A DNA stretch of 64,000 nucleotides from Flagellimonas chongwuensis (GCF_013376415.1 NZ_WYET01000001.1:620001-684000); one strand, 5' to 3'. Shown: positions 34,004 to 44,239, numbered from the stretch's first letter. Translations and numbers: made by a program. The notes: generated from the letters alone by a model not told the origin.

Positions 34004-36277
34004 ATGGGAAACAAGGCAATACTATTTACGGTTCTAATTGCTTTGCTCTGTTCAAAGGGGATTGCCCAGGATTCCCCGGAAAGCAGACCGCCAAAAGTAG
34101 GTCTTGTGCTCAGTGGAGGTGGAGCCAAAGGATTGGCTCACATAGGAGCATTGAAGAAAATCGAGGAAGCTGGTGTTAAGATAGACTATATTGGCGGAAC
34201 CAGTATGGGTGCCATTGTAGGCGCATTATACGCATCCGGTTATTCTTCCCAAGAATTGGATTCCATATTCAGGAGCACCGATTTTACCGATTTAATACAG
34301 GATAATGTACCAAGGAGCGCCAAAACATTTTATGAAAAGGAAGATTCGGAACGCTACGCGCTTTCGCTGCCCTTCGAAAACTTTAAAGTATCCTTCCCAC
34401 AGGCCATTTCTGGCGGGCAGAACATATACAACCTTTTGGTTCAACTATTGTTCCACGTAAAGGATGTGCAGGATTTTGGCAAATTGCCCATACCCTTTCT
34501 CTGTATGGCCACCAATGTGGAGACCGGAGAAGAGATTTTGTTGGATCACGGCTATCTACCGGAGGCCATTGTGGCGAGTGGTACCTTTCCCTCCCTTTTT
34601 GAACCTGCCGAGATAAACGAGCAAATTTTAATAGATGGTGGCGTGGTGAACAACTACCCGATCGCCCAAGTAAAGGCAATGGGAGCCGATATTATAATAG
34701 GGGTGGATGTACAACATGATCTGGCCACAAGGGAATCCCTTTCTTCAGCTACGGAAATTTTGTTGCAGATCAACAATTACCGCACTGTCAACGATATGAG
34801 GAAGAAGTCCAAGGAAACCGACGTTTATATAAGACCGGATATTGATGAGTTCTCCGTAATTGCCTTTGACAGGGGTAAACAGATCATAAAAAGCGGAGAA
34901 AAGGCGGCCGAGGAAAAATTGGATGAACTAAAAGAAATTGCCCTAAGACAAAGTCATGCCCCAAAACCTAGAAAGAGAATCAAGGTGGCGGACAGCCTTG
35001 TCATTAACCGGATGATCATTGAGGGGAATGATCAATATACCCGGGGATACATAAAAGGAAAACTGCGGTTTGATCTGGCGGAAAAAATCTCTTTTGATGA
35101 TTTACGACAGGGAATGAGCAACCTATCAGCAACGGGAAATTTCAAAGCTATTCGTTATGATTTGATTTCCAATGGTCTGGGAACGGACTTAATTTTAAAA
35201 CTTAAGGAGAATCCGACCAAAATGTTCATTAAAATGTCCGCTCACTACGATGATTTGTACAAGAGTGCGGCGCTCATCAATCTTACCAAAAAGAATTTTT
35301 TGATGAAGGACGATGTGGCCTCGTTCGATTTTATTCTTGGGGACCACATCAGATACAATATGCAGTATTATCTGGACAAAGGATATTATTGGAGTTTCGG
35401 GATAAATTCCAAACTGACCGATTTTGATTCGGAAATTGATTTTTCCCTCATTCAAGGTAATTTTGATGTTCCCCTTAACCCAAATATCCAAAGGATAAAC
35501 GTAGATGTAACAGACCTTACCAACCAAATATATCTTCAAACCGTATTAAAGGAAGAATTTGCGTTTACCATAGGGGCGGAGCATAAATTTTTAAACTATA
35601 GCACAAGAACACTGGGACAGTTGGATGTGGATCCAAATGTAGAAAATGATGCCTCGAACGGAAATCAAAGGACCAACTTCGAAAACTCGAACTATTTTAG
35701 TGCGTTCTCGCAAATAAAACTGGACACTTATGATGATAAGTACTTTCCCACCAGAGGGTTGATTTTTGATGGCGATTTTCATTTTTATGCCTTCTCGTCC
35801 GATTACAACGAAAACTTTTCAGAATTTGCCGTGGCCAAAGGAAAATTTGGAGGTGTCTTTTCCCCGGTCCACAATTTGAGCTTCAAATTGGAAGCGGATG
35901 CCGGGTTTAAACTAGGAACTACTCCAGTAAGTTCTTTTGACTTTATTTTGGGAGGCTTTGGAAACGATTTTGTAAACAATTTTGTGCCCTTTTTTGGATA
36001 TGACTTCCTCAGTTTGCCGGGTAACAGTTACGTAAAGGGTTTCGGCCGTATGGATTATCGTTTTGCCCCCAAGCACCATGTGCTTTTTTCTGCCAACTAC
36101 GCCACCGTTGCGGATGATTTGTTCAGAACAGGGGATTGGTTCGAGGAACCAAGTTTTTCAGGGTATGGACTTGGGTACGGCTTTGAATCTTTTTTGGGCC
36201 CTATCCAAATATATTATTCTTGGTCGCCAGAAATCAGTGAGGGTAATTTTTTCTTTAGTGTCGGGTATTGGTTTTAG
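34004..36277 (+). CDS. Patatin-like phospholipase fused to an outer-membrane barrel
   Basis: A 757-residue exported protein (signal peptide about 1-21). The patatin domain (about 31-230) has the glycine-rich oxyanion loop LSGGGAKGLAHIG, the nucleophile GTSMG (Ser 67) and the dyad Asp in DGGVVNNYP (about 211). A POTRA-like segment (about 325-390) and a C-terminal BamA/TamA-type barrel (about 400-757) follow, ending with a terminal aromatic in FFFSVGYWF. This is the architecture of the PlpD class (type Vd secretion), in which the lipase is carried across or displayed at the outer membrane. It lies 3 bases after uvrC and no terminator separates them. Confidence 0.92.
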   Translation: MGNKAILFTVLIALLCSKGIAQDSPESRPPKVGLVLSGGGAKGLAHIGALKKIEEAGVKIDYIGGTSMGAIVGALYASGYSSQELDSIFRSTDFTDLIQDNVPRSAKTFYEKEDSERYALSLPFENFKVSFPQAISGGQNIYNLLVQLLFHVKDVQDFGKLPIPFLCMATNVETGEEILLDHGYLPEAIVASGTFPSLFEPAEINEQILIDGGVVNNYPIAQVKAMGADIIIGVDVQHDLATRESLSSATEILLQINNYRTVNDMRKKSKETDVYIRPDIDEFSVIAFDRGKQIIKSGEKAAEEKLDELKEIALRQSHAPKPRKRIKVADSLVINRMIIEGNDQYTRGYIKGKLRFDLAEKISFDDLRQGMSNLSATGNFKAIRYDLISNGLGTDLILKLKENPTKMFIKMSAHYDDLYKSAALINLTKKNFLMKDDVASFDFILGDHIRYNMQYYLDKGYYWSFGINSKLTDFDSEIDFSLIQGNFDVPLNPNIQRINVDVTDLTNQIYLQTVLKEEFAFTIGAEHKFLNYSTRTLGQLDVDPNVENDASNGNQRTNFENSNYFSAFSQIKLDTYDDKYFPTRGLIFDGDFHFYAFSSDYNENFSEFAVAKGKFGGVFSPVHNLSFKLEADAGFKLGTTPVSSFDFILGGFGNDFVNNFVPFFGYDFLSLPGNSYVKGFGRMDYRFAPKHHVLFSANYATVADDLFRTGDWFEEPSFSGYGLGYGFESFLGPIQIYYSWSPEISEGNFFFSVGYWF

Positions 36278-36404
36278 TAAAAATCACTCGATCAAAAGAC
36301 TCGATTCTCTTAATAATTTGTCAAAAAAACCAGTAAAACTGATCAATAATACAGAGGTTTAGTTAAAGTCCGTTAAAAACAATTTTTCCTACAAAACCTT
36401 GCCG

Positions 36405-36412
36405 TATCTTTA
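36405..36412 (+). promoter_or_regulatory. -7 element for the candidate small RNA
   Basis: TATCTTTA, one base off TAnnTTTG, lies in the context CTTGCCGTATCTTTACACC. A start site would be expected around 36416-36420, just before the hairpin. Confidence 0.45.
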
Positions 36413-36470
36413 CACCACATAAGGGGTGGTTCCCTTATAACTTTAAGTATTGGTTTTTCATAATTTAAAG

Positions 36471-36487
36471 TTTGGTTGGTTATTTAG
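36471..36487 (+). repeat. 17-base motif, copy 2 of 2
   Basis: An exact second copy of TTTGGTTGGTTATTTAG (first at 6088-6104), ending 1 base before the terminator stem. Confidence 0.5.
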
Positions 36488-36488
36488 G

Positions 36489-36519
36489 AAAAGCCCAGTC
36501 TCGAGACTGGGCTTTTTTT
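36489..36519 (+). terminator. Strong intrinsic terminator of the candidate small RNA
   Basis: A perfect palindrome, with core GCCCAGTCTCGAGACTGGGC, is preceded by four As and followed by seven Ts. The stem can be 14 bp. Confidence 0.88.
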
Positions 36520-36612
36520 GTTTATACTATTTTGGAATAAGTTTTGTTTAAGTATATGTGAACAGTATAGCCCCTAAACTGATTTTACTAATTTTATACC
36601 AATAAATTGCAC

Positions 36613-37395
36613 ATGAAAAAGATAATCACATATACATTATGCCTTCTTTTTGCAATCTCGGCGTCGGCACAAAATCCGCGCCCGGCCTTTAAACCAGGGG
36701 AGTGGCTTAAGTTTAGGATTCACTATGGGTTTCTAAATGCCAGCTATGCCACGTTGCATCTTACATCGGAAACATTAAATAACGTTCCTGTGTACCACGT
36801 GGTCGGAGAGGGTAAAACCACGGGGTTTGCCAGTATATTTTTTAAGGTTGATGACACCTACGAAAGTTATTTTAATAGAGAAAATGGCAGACCGTACAAG
36901 TTCATTAGAAAAATAGATGAGGGTGGATATACCAAGGATATTGAGATTGATTTTGACTACAAACAGGACAAAGCTGTTCTCATGGACCACAAAAATGGGA
37001 CACAACAGAATTTTACGATCAACAATCAAATACAGGACCTTATCTCAGCTTCATACTTTTTAAGGAGCAATTATAATCTGGAAGAATTTAAAGAAGGCGA
37101 ATCCATTAATTTGGATATGCTCTTTGATGATGATGGCGTTTTTAAGTTCCAGTTGAAATATTTGGGAAAAGAAATCCTAAGGACCAAGTTTGGAAAGGTA
37201 GAATGTCTTAAATTTAGACCTTTGGTTCAGTCCGGTCGGGTTTTTAAGGAAAAAGAAAGTCTAACGCTATGGGTTTCCAACGATTGGAACAAGATACCTA
37301 TCAGAATCAAGGCAGATTTGGCCGTAGGCTCCCTTAAGGCCGATCTTGATGGTTACAACGGACTGAAAAACCAGTTTAAAATAATAATGGATTAG
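36613..37395 (+). CDS. Secreted DUF3108-type protein
   Basis: A 260-residue exported protein. ATG 36613 gives signal peptide MKKIITYTLCLLFAISASAQ. The mature part matches the DUF3108 pattern: PAFKPGEWLKFRIHYGFLNAS near the start, FFKVDDTYESYFNRENGRPY in the middle and LTLWVSNDWNKIPIRIKADL near the end. The fold is a beta-rich LolA/LolB-like sandwich and the function is unknown. The next gene begins 13 bases later on the same strand, and the run continues through TDO, the M23 peptidase and pgi. Confidence 0.85.
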   Translation: MKKIITYTLCLLFAISASAQNPRPAFKPGEWLKFRIHYGFLNASYATLHLTSETLNNVPVYHVVGEGKTTGFASIFFKVDDTYESYFNRENGRPYKFIRKIDEGGYTKDIEIDFDYKQDKAVLMDHKNGTQQNFTINNQIQDLISASYFLRSNYNLEEFKEGESINLDMLFDDDGVFKFQLKYLGKEILRTKFGKVECLKFRPLVQSGRVFKEKESLTLWVSNDWNKIPIRIKADLAVGSLKADLDGYNGLKNQFKIIMD

Positions 37396-37408
37396 TATAT
37401 AGGTGTTA

Positions 37409-38383
37409 ATGGATAAGGATGCAAAAATCGCTTCCCAAATCAATAAGCTGGAGGAAAAATACAAAAACTCGGGCCAGGACCTAAGCTCCTATTTGGACGG
37501 TCTTCTTTACGAAAGATATCTTACTTACTGGGATTATATCCACTTGGATACGTTGTTGAGCCTTCAAATACCAAGGACTCATTTCCCGGATGAGGAAATC
37601 TTCATCATGTACCATCAGATAACCGAGCTCTATTTTAAGCTTATTCTCCACGAACAAAAACAAATTGTTGAGGATAAATCCCAGGATGTAGCTTTTTTTA
37701 TTGAAAAGGTCAGAAGAATCAATAGCTATTTTAAAGCCCTTATATCATCGTTCAGTATTATGATCAAGGGTATGGAACGAGAACAGTTCCTGCGTTACCG
37801 TATGGCACTTCTTCCGGCCAGTGGATTCCAATCCGTACAGTACAGGATGATTGAATTTTATGCAACACCATTGGAGAATATGGTGCATTCATCCGAGCGA
37901 GACTCATTTTCTTCTGAAAACAGTATAGAAGAACTGTTCGAGCATGTGTATTGGAAAAAGGGAGCCACCGATTTGGAAACAGGAGAAAAAACATTGACCT
38001 TAAAACAGTTCGAGGTAAGATATACGCCTCGACTCTTGCGAATAGCCAACCAAGTAAAGGACAGTACGGTATATCAAAAATATTTACAACTTCCAGAGGC
38101 AACCCAATGCAATGAAGAACTGATTTCGGCGTTAAAAGAGTTGGATTTGAACGCCAACGTAAATTGGCCATTGATGCACATGGGTTCGGCCCATAGATAT
38201 TTGGCCCGGGAGGGCAAGGATGTAGAGGCGACTGGCGGAACTAATTGGAAGGACTATTTGCCGCCCAGTTTTCAGAAAATAATTTTTTTCCCAACTTTGC
38301 ATACCAAAGAAGAGTTGGATACTTGGGGAAAACAATGGGTGGACCACGTTTTTAACCCTGCTAAAGAAGAATACAAGGAATAG
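37409..38383 (+). CDS. Tryptophan 2,3-dioxygenase family protein
   Basis: A 324-residue protein matching haem-dependent tryptophan 2,3-dioxygenases, which open the indole ring of tryptophan to N-formylkynurenine. Recognisable parts are LLSLQIPRTHFPDEEIFIMY followed by HQITELYFKLILHEQ (distal histidine region), FSIMIKGMEREQFLRYRMAL and the C-terminal ATGGTNWKDYLPPSFQ, which corresponds to the substrate-binding GTGG loop. I use ATG 37409; a GTG two codons upstream is less likely. No kynurenine-pathway partner is adjacent, so it may act alone. It is in a tight same-strand run (9 bases to the peptidase gene). Confidence 0.88.
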   Translation: MDKDAKIASQINKLEEKYKNSGQDLSSYLDGLLYERYLTYWDYIHLDTLLSLQIPRTHFPDEEIFIMYHQITELYFKLILHEQKQIVEDKSQDVAFFIEKVRRINSYFKALISSFSIMIKGMEREQFLRYRMALLPASGFQSVQYRMIEFYATPLENMVHSSERDSFSSENSIEELFEHVYWKKGATDLETGEKTLTLKQFEVRYTPRLLRIANQVKDSTVYQKYLQLPEATQCNEELISALKELDLNANVNWPLMHMGSAHRYLAREGKDVEATGGTNWKDYLPPSFQKIIFFPTLHTKEELDTWGKQWVDHVFNPAKEEYKE

Positions 38384-38391
38384 AAGAAAAA

Positions 38392-39681
38392 ATGCAGAAA
38401 ATTTTTGGGGCAATTTTGATGCTCGCTGTGCTGGCGGCATCTTGCAAACAGAGAAAGGAACAACCGGTAGAAGAAGTTGCAAAAGTTGAAGTAATAGAAA
38501 AACTTCCCGTATTGCATTATGGTTTTAATCTTGAAGAATTCAATGTAGTCCACGATACGGTCCGTAACGGCGACAGTTTTGGGGAACTTATGTTGAAGAA
38601 CAAAGTGGATTACCCCAAAATAGCCCAGATTTCAGAGAATTACCGAGATACCTTTGATGTCCGCAAAATCAGGGTGGGCAAACCCTATATCATCCTAAAA
38701 TCCAAGGACACTTCTGAGGTGGCCAAAGTCTTTATCTATCAAAACGACAAAATAAATTATACCGTGGTGGATTTGCGCGATACCGCGGCCGTTGCCTATA
38801 AGAACAAGAAGAAAGTTACGCTTAGGGAGCGCGAGGTAGGTGGAGTGATCAATAGCAGTCTATCCGAGGCAATGGATAATTTGGGGGTCGATTACACCGT
38901 AACCCTAAGCTTGTCCGAAATTTATGCTTGGACCATTGACTTCTTCCGACTGGAAAAAGGAGACAAGTTCAAAGTCGTTTTTGATGAGCGATACATTAAT
39001 GATACGATATATGCTGGAAGAGGGCCCATTAAGGCCGCACTTTTTGAGCACAAAGGGAAAACGGTTTATGCCTTTCCGTATGTGGCAGATTCCGTGAACA
39101 ACATATTGGATTATTTTGATCAAGATGCCAATAACTTGAGAAGTACATTCCTAAGAGCGCCCATAAAATTTGGATACCGACTATCGTCTAGATACAATCT
39201 GAAACGCAGGATTGCCTACTACGGTTACAAAGTGCGCCCACATAAAGGAACCGATTACGCAGCACCTGTTGGAACCCCAATTGTTGCCACTGCAGATGGA
39301 ACCGTGACCGAGTCGACTCGAAGGGGCGGAAATGGAAAATATGTGAAGATTAAACACAACGGCACCTACAGTACCCAATACCTCCACATGAAAGCCCAAA
39401 AGGTAAAAAGAGGAGAGTTCGTCCGGCAAGGCGATGTAATAGGATGGGTAGGAATGACAGGTAATACAGGAGGCCCGCACGTTTGTTATCGTTTCTGGAA
39501 GAACGGAAGACAGGTGGACCCTTTAAAGGAAAAATTACCCGAAGCCGACCCCATCGCCGATTCATTAAGAATGGATTACATGGCTCATATATCGCCGTTA
39601 AAAGAGCAATTGGATTGCATAGAATTTATTGACATAGCACCTACAGAACCCGAAGAAACCTTAATATCATACACCCAGTAA
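38392..39681 (+). CDS. M23 family peptidoglycan DD-metallopeptidase lipoprotein
   Basis: A 429-residue lipoprotein (signal ending LAASC, Cys 18). The middle (about 45-180) resembles the OapA/LysM-like and Csd3-type domains of M23 peptidases, with [14 protein letters not shown]. The LytM catalytic domain (about 280-380) has [13 protein letters not shown] (zinc His and Asp at about 284 and 288) and TQYLHM with the second His motif. It would cut peptide cross-links in the cell wall in the periplasm. All expected zinc ligands are visible. Its stop overlaps the pgi start by one base (TAATG). Confidence 0.92.
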   Translation: MQKIFGAILMLAVLAASCKQRKEQPVEEVAKVEVIEKLPVLHYGFNLEEFNVVHDTVRNGDSFGELMLKNKVDYPKIAQISENYRDTFDVRKIRVGKPYIILKSKDTSEVAKVFIYQNDKINYTVVDLRDTAAVAYKNKKKVTLREREVGGVINSSLSEAMDNLGVDYTVTLSLSEIYAWTIDFFRLEKGDKFKVVFDERYINDTIYAGRGPIKAALFEHKGKTVYAFPYVADSVNNILDYFDQDANNLRSTFLRAPIKFGYRLSSRYNLKRRIAYYGYKVRPHKGTDYAAPVGTPIVATADGTVTESTRRGGNGKYVKIKHNGTYSTQYLHMKAQKVKRGEFVRQGDVIGWVGMTGNTGGPHVCYRFWKNGRQVDPLKEKLPEADPIADSLRMDYMAHISPLKEQLDCIEFIDIAPTEPEETLISYTQ

Positions 39682-41318
39682 TGGCACTACCCACAATCGA
39701 CCCCACAACTACGGAAGCCTGGAAAAAACTTAAACAACATTATCAAGAAACCAAAGACGTTCATTTAAGGGAACTATTTTCTAACGAAAAAGGCCGGGGC
39801 AAAAACCTATCCATCCATTGGGAGGATTTTTTGGTGGACTATTCAAAGAATAGAATAACGGATACAACCATTAAGTTGCTATTGGAACTTGCCAGGGAAG
39901 TGGGCCTTACGGAGGCCATAAAAGGTTACTTTGATGGCGAACTCATTAATCAAACCGAAGGCAGGGCCGTATTGCACACAGCCTTACGCGCCAGCAAGGG
40001 CGAGAAAGTTTTTGTTGATGGCGAAAACATTGTAGATGAAGTTTTTGAGGTAAAGGAGAAAATCAAATCTTTTTCCGAAGCCATAATATCCGGAGAGCGA
40101 AAAGGTCATACGGGAAAAGCATTTACAGATATTGTAAATATTGGTATCGGTGGTTCTGATCTAGGGCCGGTAATGGTGACCGAAGCCTTGAAATTTTATC
40201 AAAACGATTTAAAGACTCATTTTGTAAGCAATGTGGATGGTGATCTGGTGCACGAAGTGTTAAAAGAACTTGATCCCGAGACCACTTCGTTCGTTATAGT
40301 TTCCAAGACCTTTACCACACAGGAAACCCTGAGTAACGCCATGACCATTAAAAAATGGTTTTTGAAGAGCGCGTCGGAAAAGGACGTGGCAAAGCATTTC
40401 GCTGCCGTATCTACCAACCTTGAAAAGATCAAGGAATTTGGAATTGCAGATGAAAATGTGTTCCCGATGTGGGATTGGGTCGGAGGTAGATTCTCCCTTT
40501 GGAGTGCAGTTGGATTATCCATAGCACTTTCTGTGGGTTACGAAAATTTTGAGGCCCTTTTGAATGGCGCCCATCAGATGGACGTTCACTTTAAAGAAAC
40601 CCCGTTTGATGAAAACATTCCTGTCATTCTTGCCTTGATCAGTGTTTGGTACAATAATTTCTATCAAGCGGAGACCGAGGCCATAATTCCATACACACAA
40701 TATTTGCACCGTTTTTCTGCTTACCTACAACAAGGTATCATGGAAAGCAACGGAAAGAGCATGGATAGGGCCGGGAACAGGGTCGGTCATGAAACGGGTA
40801 CTATCATCTGGGGCGAACCTGGCACCAACTCACAGCACGCTTTTTTCCAATTGATTCACCAAGGGACCAAATTGATTCCGACCGATTTTATCGGCTACAA
40901 GAAATCTTTGCACGGCGATGTGGACCATCATAATAAATTGATGGCAAACTATTTTGCACAGACCGAGGCTCTAATGAACGGAAAAACCGCGGAAGAGGTA
41001 AGGAAAGAATTGAAATCCCAAGGATTATCTGGCGAAGAGCTGGAAAAACTGCTTCCTTTTAAGGTTTTCGAGGGCAACAAGCCTACCAATACCATTTTAA
41101 TAGAGCAGCTTACCCCTAGAAGCTTGGGCTCGCTCATCGCAATGTACGAGCACAAGATATTTGTACAAGGCGTGGTCTGGAACATCTTCAGCTACGATCA
41201 ATGGGGTGTGGAACTCGGTAAGCAGTTGGCCAAAAATATTCTGAACGATATTGAAAATTCAGATATTGGCAAGCACGACAGTTCAACATTGAACCTTTTG
41301 CATTTTTTTAAGGAGTAA
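39681..41318 (+). CDS. pgi: Glucose-6-phosphate isomerase
   Basis: A 545-residue PGI, converting glucose 6-phosphate and fructose 6-phosphate in glycolysis and gluconeogenesis. It has the first SIS sugar-binding part [20 protein letters not shown] (about 151-170), the PGI signature [20 protein letters not shown] (about 261-280) and the His-containing [17 protein letters not shown]. Length is normal for the 550-residue class. Translation is coupled to the M23 peptidase gene, an uncommon pairing whose meaning is not evident. Confidence 0.96.
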   Translation: MALPTIDPTTTEAWKKLKQHYQETKDVHLRELFSNEKGRGKNLSIHWEDFLVDYSKNRITDTTIKLLLELAREVGLTEAIKGYFDGELINQTEGRAVLHTALRASKGEKVFVDGENIVDEVFEVKEKIKSFSEAIISGERKGHTGKAFTDIVNIGIGGSDLGPVMVTEALKFYQNDLKTHFVSNVDGDLVHEVLKELDPETTSFVIVSKTFTTQETLSNAMTIKKWFLKSASEKDVAKHFAAVSTNLEKIKEFGIADENVFPMWDWVGGRFSLWSAVGLSIALSVGYENFEALLNGAHQMDVHFKETPFDENIPVILALISVWYNNFYQAETEAIIPYTQYLHRFSAYLQQGIMESNGKSMDRAGNRVGHETGTIIWGEPGTNSQHAFFQLIHQGTKLIPTDFIGYKKSLHGDVDHHNKLMANYFAQTEALMNGKTAEEVRKELKSQGLSGEELEKLLPFKVFEGNKPTNTILIEQLTPRSLGSLIAMYEHKIFVQGVVWNIFSYDQWGVELGKQLAKNILNDIENSDIGKHDSSTLNLLHFFKE

Positions 41319-41397
41319 ATTGCCATCTGCTCAAATCCCTGCATAAAGCCTAAACAATTGTCTGTCAGATAATTTGTTTTGTTAATTTAGTGTTAAC

Positions 41398-41405
41398 TAT
41401 ATTTG
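41398..41405 (+). promoter_or_regulatory. -7 promoter element for the 41491 TonB receptor
   Basis: TATATTTG is an exact TAnnTTTG match, with TTTTG at 41377-41381 about 16 bases upstream as the -33 element. A second -7-like TAACTTTG lies at 41414-41421, so there may be tandem starts. The leader is about 80 bases. Confidence 0.55.
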
Positions 41406-41490
41406 CGTGATTTTAACTTTGACTTAATCGTAGAATGTCAAAAATGGATCACATTTGCAGCGCTAATTAAACACTTAAACACTGAATTAA

Positions 41491-44172
41491 ATGAAAAGAA
41501 TCTACTTGGCTATTGCGGCGATTTTGGTTTCCGCGATGGCATTTGCACAAGGAACTCTTACTGGTACGGTTACGGATGGTGACCTAGGAGGACCACTACC
41601 AGGAGCTACCGTTATGGTGAAGGGAACATCTAACGGAACAACTACCGATTTTGATGGCAATTTTACCATAGAGGTTAAACAATCCTCTGGAACATTGGTT
41701 GTATCTTACATGGGATTTATTTCCCAATCTATTGCCTTTACTTCTGCAGGAAACGTTGGAACTATTGATCTTGTTCCGGACGCACAAGAGCTTGGAGAGG
41801 TTGTTGTTGTAGGTACAGGGATTATTGACCTTGCTACGGATAGACAAACGCCAATCGCAGTTTCATCTGTGCCGATCAAAACGATTCAAGAGAAAATTGG
41901 TACGCAGGACGTTACTATGACTTTGGTGAACACGCCTTCTGTTTATGTTTCTGGACAAGCAGGTGGTTTTGGTGATACCAACATGCGAGTTAGAGGATTT
42001 GAGCAGGACAACACTGCATTCCTTTTGAACGGTCAACCAATCAACGGAATGGAAGATGGTTTGATGTACTGGTCCAACTGGTCCGGTATCAACGATATTG
42101 CTTCCGGTATCCAGATTCAGAGAGGTCTTGGTTCTTCCAAATTGGCCATTTCTTCCGTTGGTGGTACGGTTAACTTTGTGACCAAGGCTACCGAGATGAA
42201 CGAAGGTGGATTCGGATATGCAACTGTTGCCAACAACAACTATATCAAAACATCTGCTGGGTACAACACGGGTATCTCCGATAAAGGTTGGGGTATGAGC
42301 GTTATGCTTTCCCACTGGCAAGGTGATGGTTACAACGAAGGTAACTTTGGTGAAGGTCAAACGTATTTCATCTCTGTTGGATACAGACCAAATGATTCAC
42401 ACAACTTCAACTTTTTGATTACTGGAGCTCCTCAGTTCCACGATCAAAACTTTACCAAATCCATTTCTTCTTATTTGGAGTATGGAAGAAGATACAACAA
42501 TAACTGGGGTACTTTCCAAGGTCAATATATGACTGAAAGAAGAAACTTCTACCACAAACCAGTTGCGAACTTAAACTGGGACTGGAACATCAACTCTACT
42601 ACCAACCTTTCCACTGTACTTTATGCCTCTTGGGGTAACGGTGGTGGAACCGGTAACTTGGGTAACAGGATCAGAACGGACGAAGGTAGAATCGATTATG
42701 ATGCGATTTATGCACAAAACGCCGCTGTACCTAATGGTGATGCGGTGAATTTTGGTGACGATCCAGCATATATTACACGTGCATCTATGAACTTGCACAA
42801 CTGGTACGGATTGATTTCCAACTTGGAAAAACAATTGAGTGATAACCTGACTTGGAACATCGGTTTCGATTTAAGAACTTACTATGGTAAGCACTTTAGG
42901 GTAGTTTCTGACTTCCACGGTTTGAATTCTTGGACTGAGAACATTCGTTTGAGAGATCAGAACAACAATCACGAAACTTACGGTACTTTCGGTACCTATA
43001 AGTTTGCCACTGCAACTGAAACATTTGAACCTTCTGGGTGGAAAGCTGCTTTCGAATCTTACCCAGAAGAGCAAAAAATCGCATACAGCAACGACGAGCG
43101 CATCTCTTACGGAGGTTTGTTTACCCAAATGGAATATGCTACGGATACCTTCTCTGCCTTCTTTCAAGGGTCTGTGTCTAATCAATACCACCAAAGATTT
43201 GACCCATACCAGTATGCGGATGCATCTTTAATCAATGGAACATCTCCTCAGTGGACCGGTGAGCCATTGCCAGCTGGAATCGAACCTGGTGTGGATTCAG
43301 AAAAAGTAAATAACTTTGGCTACAACGCAAAAGGTGGCTTTAGCTATAACCCAACTTCTCAACACAGCTTCTACGCTAACGTTGGGTACTACAACCGTCA
43401 GCCTTACCACGATAACATTTACTTGAACTTTACAAACCAAGTGAACCCGTTGACAGAGAACGAAAAAATCTTTGGTTTGGAAGCAGGTTATAACTATTCC
43501 AGTTCTATGTTCTCAGGTAGCGTTAACTTGTACAGAACGTCTTGGAAGGATAGGGTAGCTTCTAGCTCTGATATTGTTGACGATGTGGTTACCTATACAT
43601 CTAACTTTGGTACAGAGCAATTGCACCAAGGTGTTGAGGTAGACTTCAAATTCCGTCCAGTTGCAGGACTTAGTATCAACGGTTTTGCTTCTATCGGAGA
43701 TTGGGTGTACAAAGGCGATGCCGTAACTCAGGTAACTGATGAAAACAGAAACGTAATTTCCTTTGAATCTGAAGATTTTGATGGAGGAAAGGTTGGTGGT
43801 GCCGCACAAACCTCTGGTGGTTTAGGTGTTGCCTATAGAATCAACAAAAACTTTTCTGTAGATTCTGATTGGAGATATTACACTGATCTTTATTCTGATG
43901 TTGGTGCTATCAAAGAAAACTTGAAATTGCCTACGTTCAGCTTGTTGGATGCCGGTGCTACTTTTTCTGTGCCATTGGGTATGAACAAAACCAAGCAGTT
44001 GAAAATAAGAGCAAACGTGAACAACGTATTGAATCACATTTATATCTCTGAGCTTACAACAGCTAATTTTGTAGAGCCAGGAGACGAAACTTACAAAGGA
44101 ATCAATGTTTCCAACCAAGGATACTTTGGTTTAGGTAGAACTTGGAACGTTACATTGCGTTACGATTTCTAA
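41491..44172 (+). CDS. TonB-dependent outer-membrane receptor with carboxypeptidase-like domain
   Basis: An 893-residue receptor. Signal peptide MKRIYLAIAAILVSAMAFAQ; carboxypeptidase-regulatory-like domain about 22-95 (GTVTDGDLGGPLPGATVMVK); plug about 115-235 (MRVRGFEQDNTAFLLNGQPI, MYWSNWSGINDIASGIQIQR); then the barrel with an aromatic C-terminal NVTLRYDF. The codon usage is biased, with many favoured GGT/AAC/CAA codons, suggesting high expression. It has no SusD neighbour, so it is not a typical SusCD glycan importer; its plug resembles that of the 46397 receptor. It is monocistronic with its own promoter and terminator. Confidence 0.92.
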   Translation: MKRIYLAIAAILVSAMAFAQGTLTGTVTDGDLGGPLPGATVMVKGTSNGTTTDFDGNFTIEVKQSSGTLVVSYMGFISQSIAFTSAGNVGTIDLVPDAQELGEVVVVGTGIIDLATDRQTPIAVSSVPIKTIQEKIGTQDVTMTLVNTPSVYVSGQAGGFGDTNMRVRGFEQDNTAFLLNGQPINGMEDGLMYWSNWSGINDIASGIQIQRGLGSSKLAISSVGGTVNFVTKATEMNEGGFGYATVANNNYIKTSAGYNTGISDKGWGMSVMLSHWQGDGYNEGNFGEGQTYFISVGYRPNDSHNFNFLITGAPQFHDQNFTKSISSYLEYGRRYNNNWGTFQGQYMTERRNFYHKPVANLNWDWNINSTTNLSTVLYASWGNGGGTGNLGNRIRTDEGRIDYDAIYAQNAAVPNGDAVNFGDDPAYITRASMNLHNWYGLISNLEKQLSDNLTWNIGFDLRTYYGKHFRVVSDFHGLNSWTENIRLRDQNNNHETYGTFGTYKFATATETFEPSGWKAAFESYPEEQKIAYSNDERISYGGLFTQMEYATDTFSAFFQGSVSNQYHQRFDPYQYADASLINGTSPQWTGEPLPAGIEPGVDSEKVNNFGYNAKGGFSYNPTSQHSFYANVGYYNRQPYHDNIYLNFTNQVNPLTENEKIFGLEAGYNYSSSMFSGSVNLYRTSWKDRVASSSDIVDDVVTYTSNFGTEQLHQGVEVDFKFRPVAGLSINGFASIGDWVYKGDAVTQVTDENRNVISFESEDFDGGKVGGAAQTSGGLGVAYRINKNFSVDSDWRYYTDLYSDVGAIKENLKLPTFSLLDAGATFSVPLGMNKTKQLKIRANVNNVLNHIYISELTTANFVEPGDETYKGINVSNQGYFGLGRTWNVTLRYDF

Positions 44173-44192
44173 TCCACCTTTTTAATAAATTT

Positions 44193-44224
44193 AAAGCTCC
44201 TTGTGTTTGCAAGGGGCTTTTTTT
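44193..44224 (+). terminator. Terminator of the 41491 TonB receptor gene
   Basis: Stem AAAGCTCCTTG (44193-44203) / CAAGGGGCTTT (44210-44220), with one G-U or mismatch pair, 6-base loop, then a T tract. Confidence 0.85.
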
Positions 44225-44239
44225 ATGCCCAAAAATCCG

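Larger units (their letters stand above)
36416..36519 (+). ncRNA. Candidate small RNA of about 100 bases
   Basis: Between a -7 box and an intrinsic terminator there is about 100 bases with no open frame. At the 5' end is a 7-bp hairpin ATAAGGG (36419-36425) / CCCTTAT (36432-36438). The middle is AT-rich and unstructured, then comes TTTGGTTGGTTATTTAG (36471-36487), shared with the spacer at 6088, and then the terminator. ACCAC (36414-36418) could also pair with GTGGT (36426-36430) in the hairpin loop if it is transcribed, a pseudoknot-like alternative. It could instead be a terminated leader. Similarity to known Flavobacteria RNA families (for example Flavo-1) was not tested. Confidence 0.45.
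36278..36612. other. Gene-free spacer with a candidate small RNA
   Basis: About 335 bases. The left 85 bases show nothing clear. From 36405 there is a -7 box, a hairpin, the 17-base repeat and a strong terminator ending at 36519 (listed separately). The last 90 bases are an AT-rich leader for the DUF3108 gene. Confidence 0.6.

Noticed and set aside
41491..44172. SusC-type glycan importer
   Set aside because: The protein is a TonB receptor with a carboxypeptidase-like domain, but no SusD-type lipoprotein follows and a terminator ends the gene, so a polysaccharide utilisation locus is not supported.
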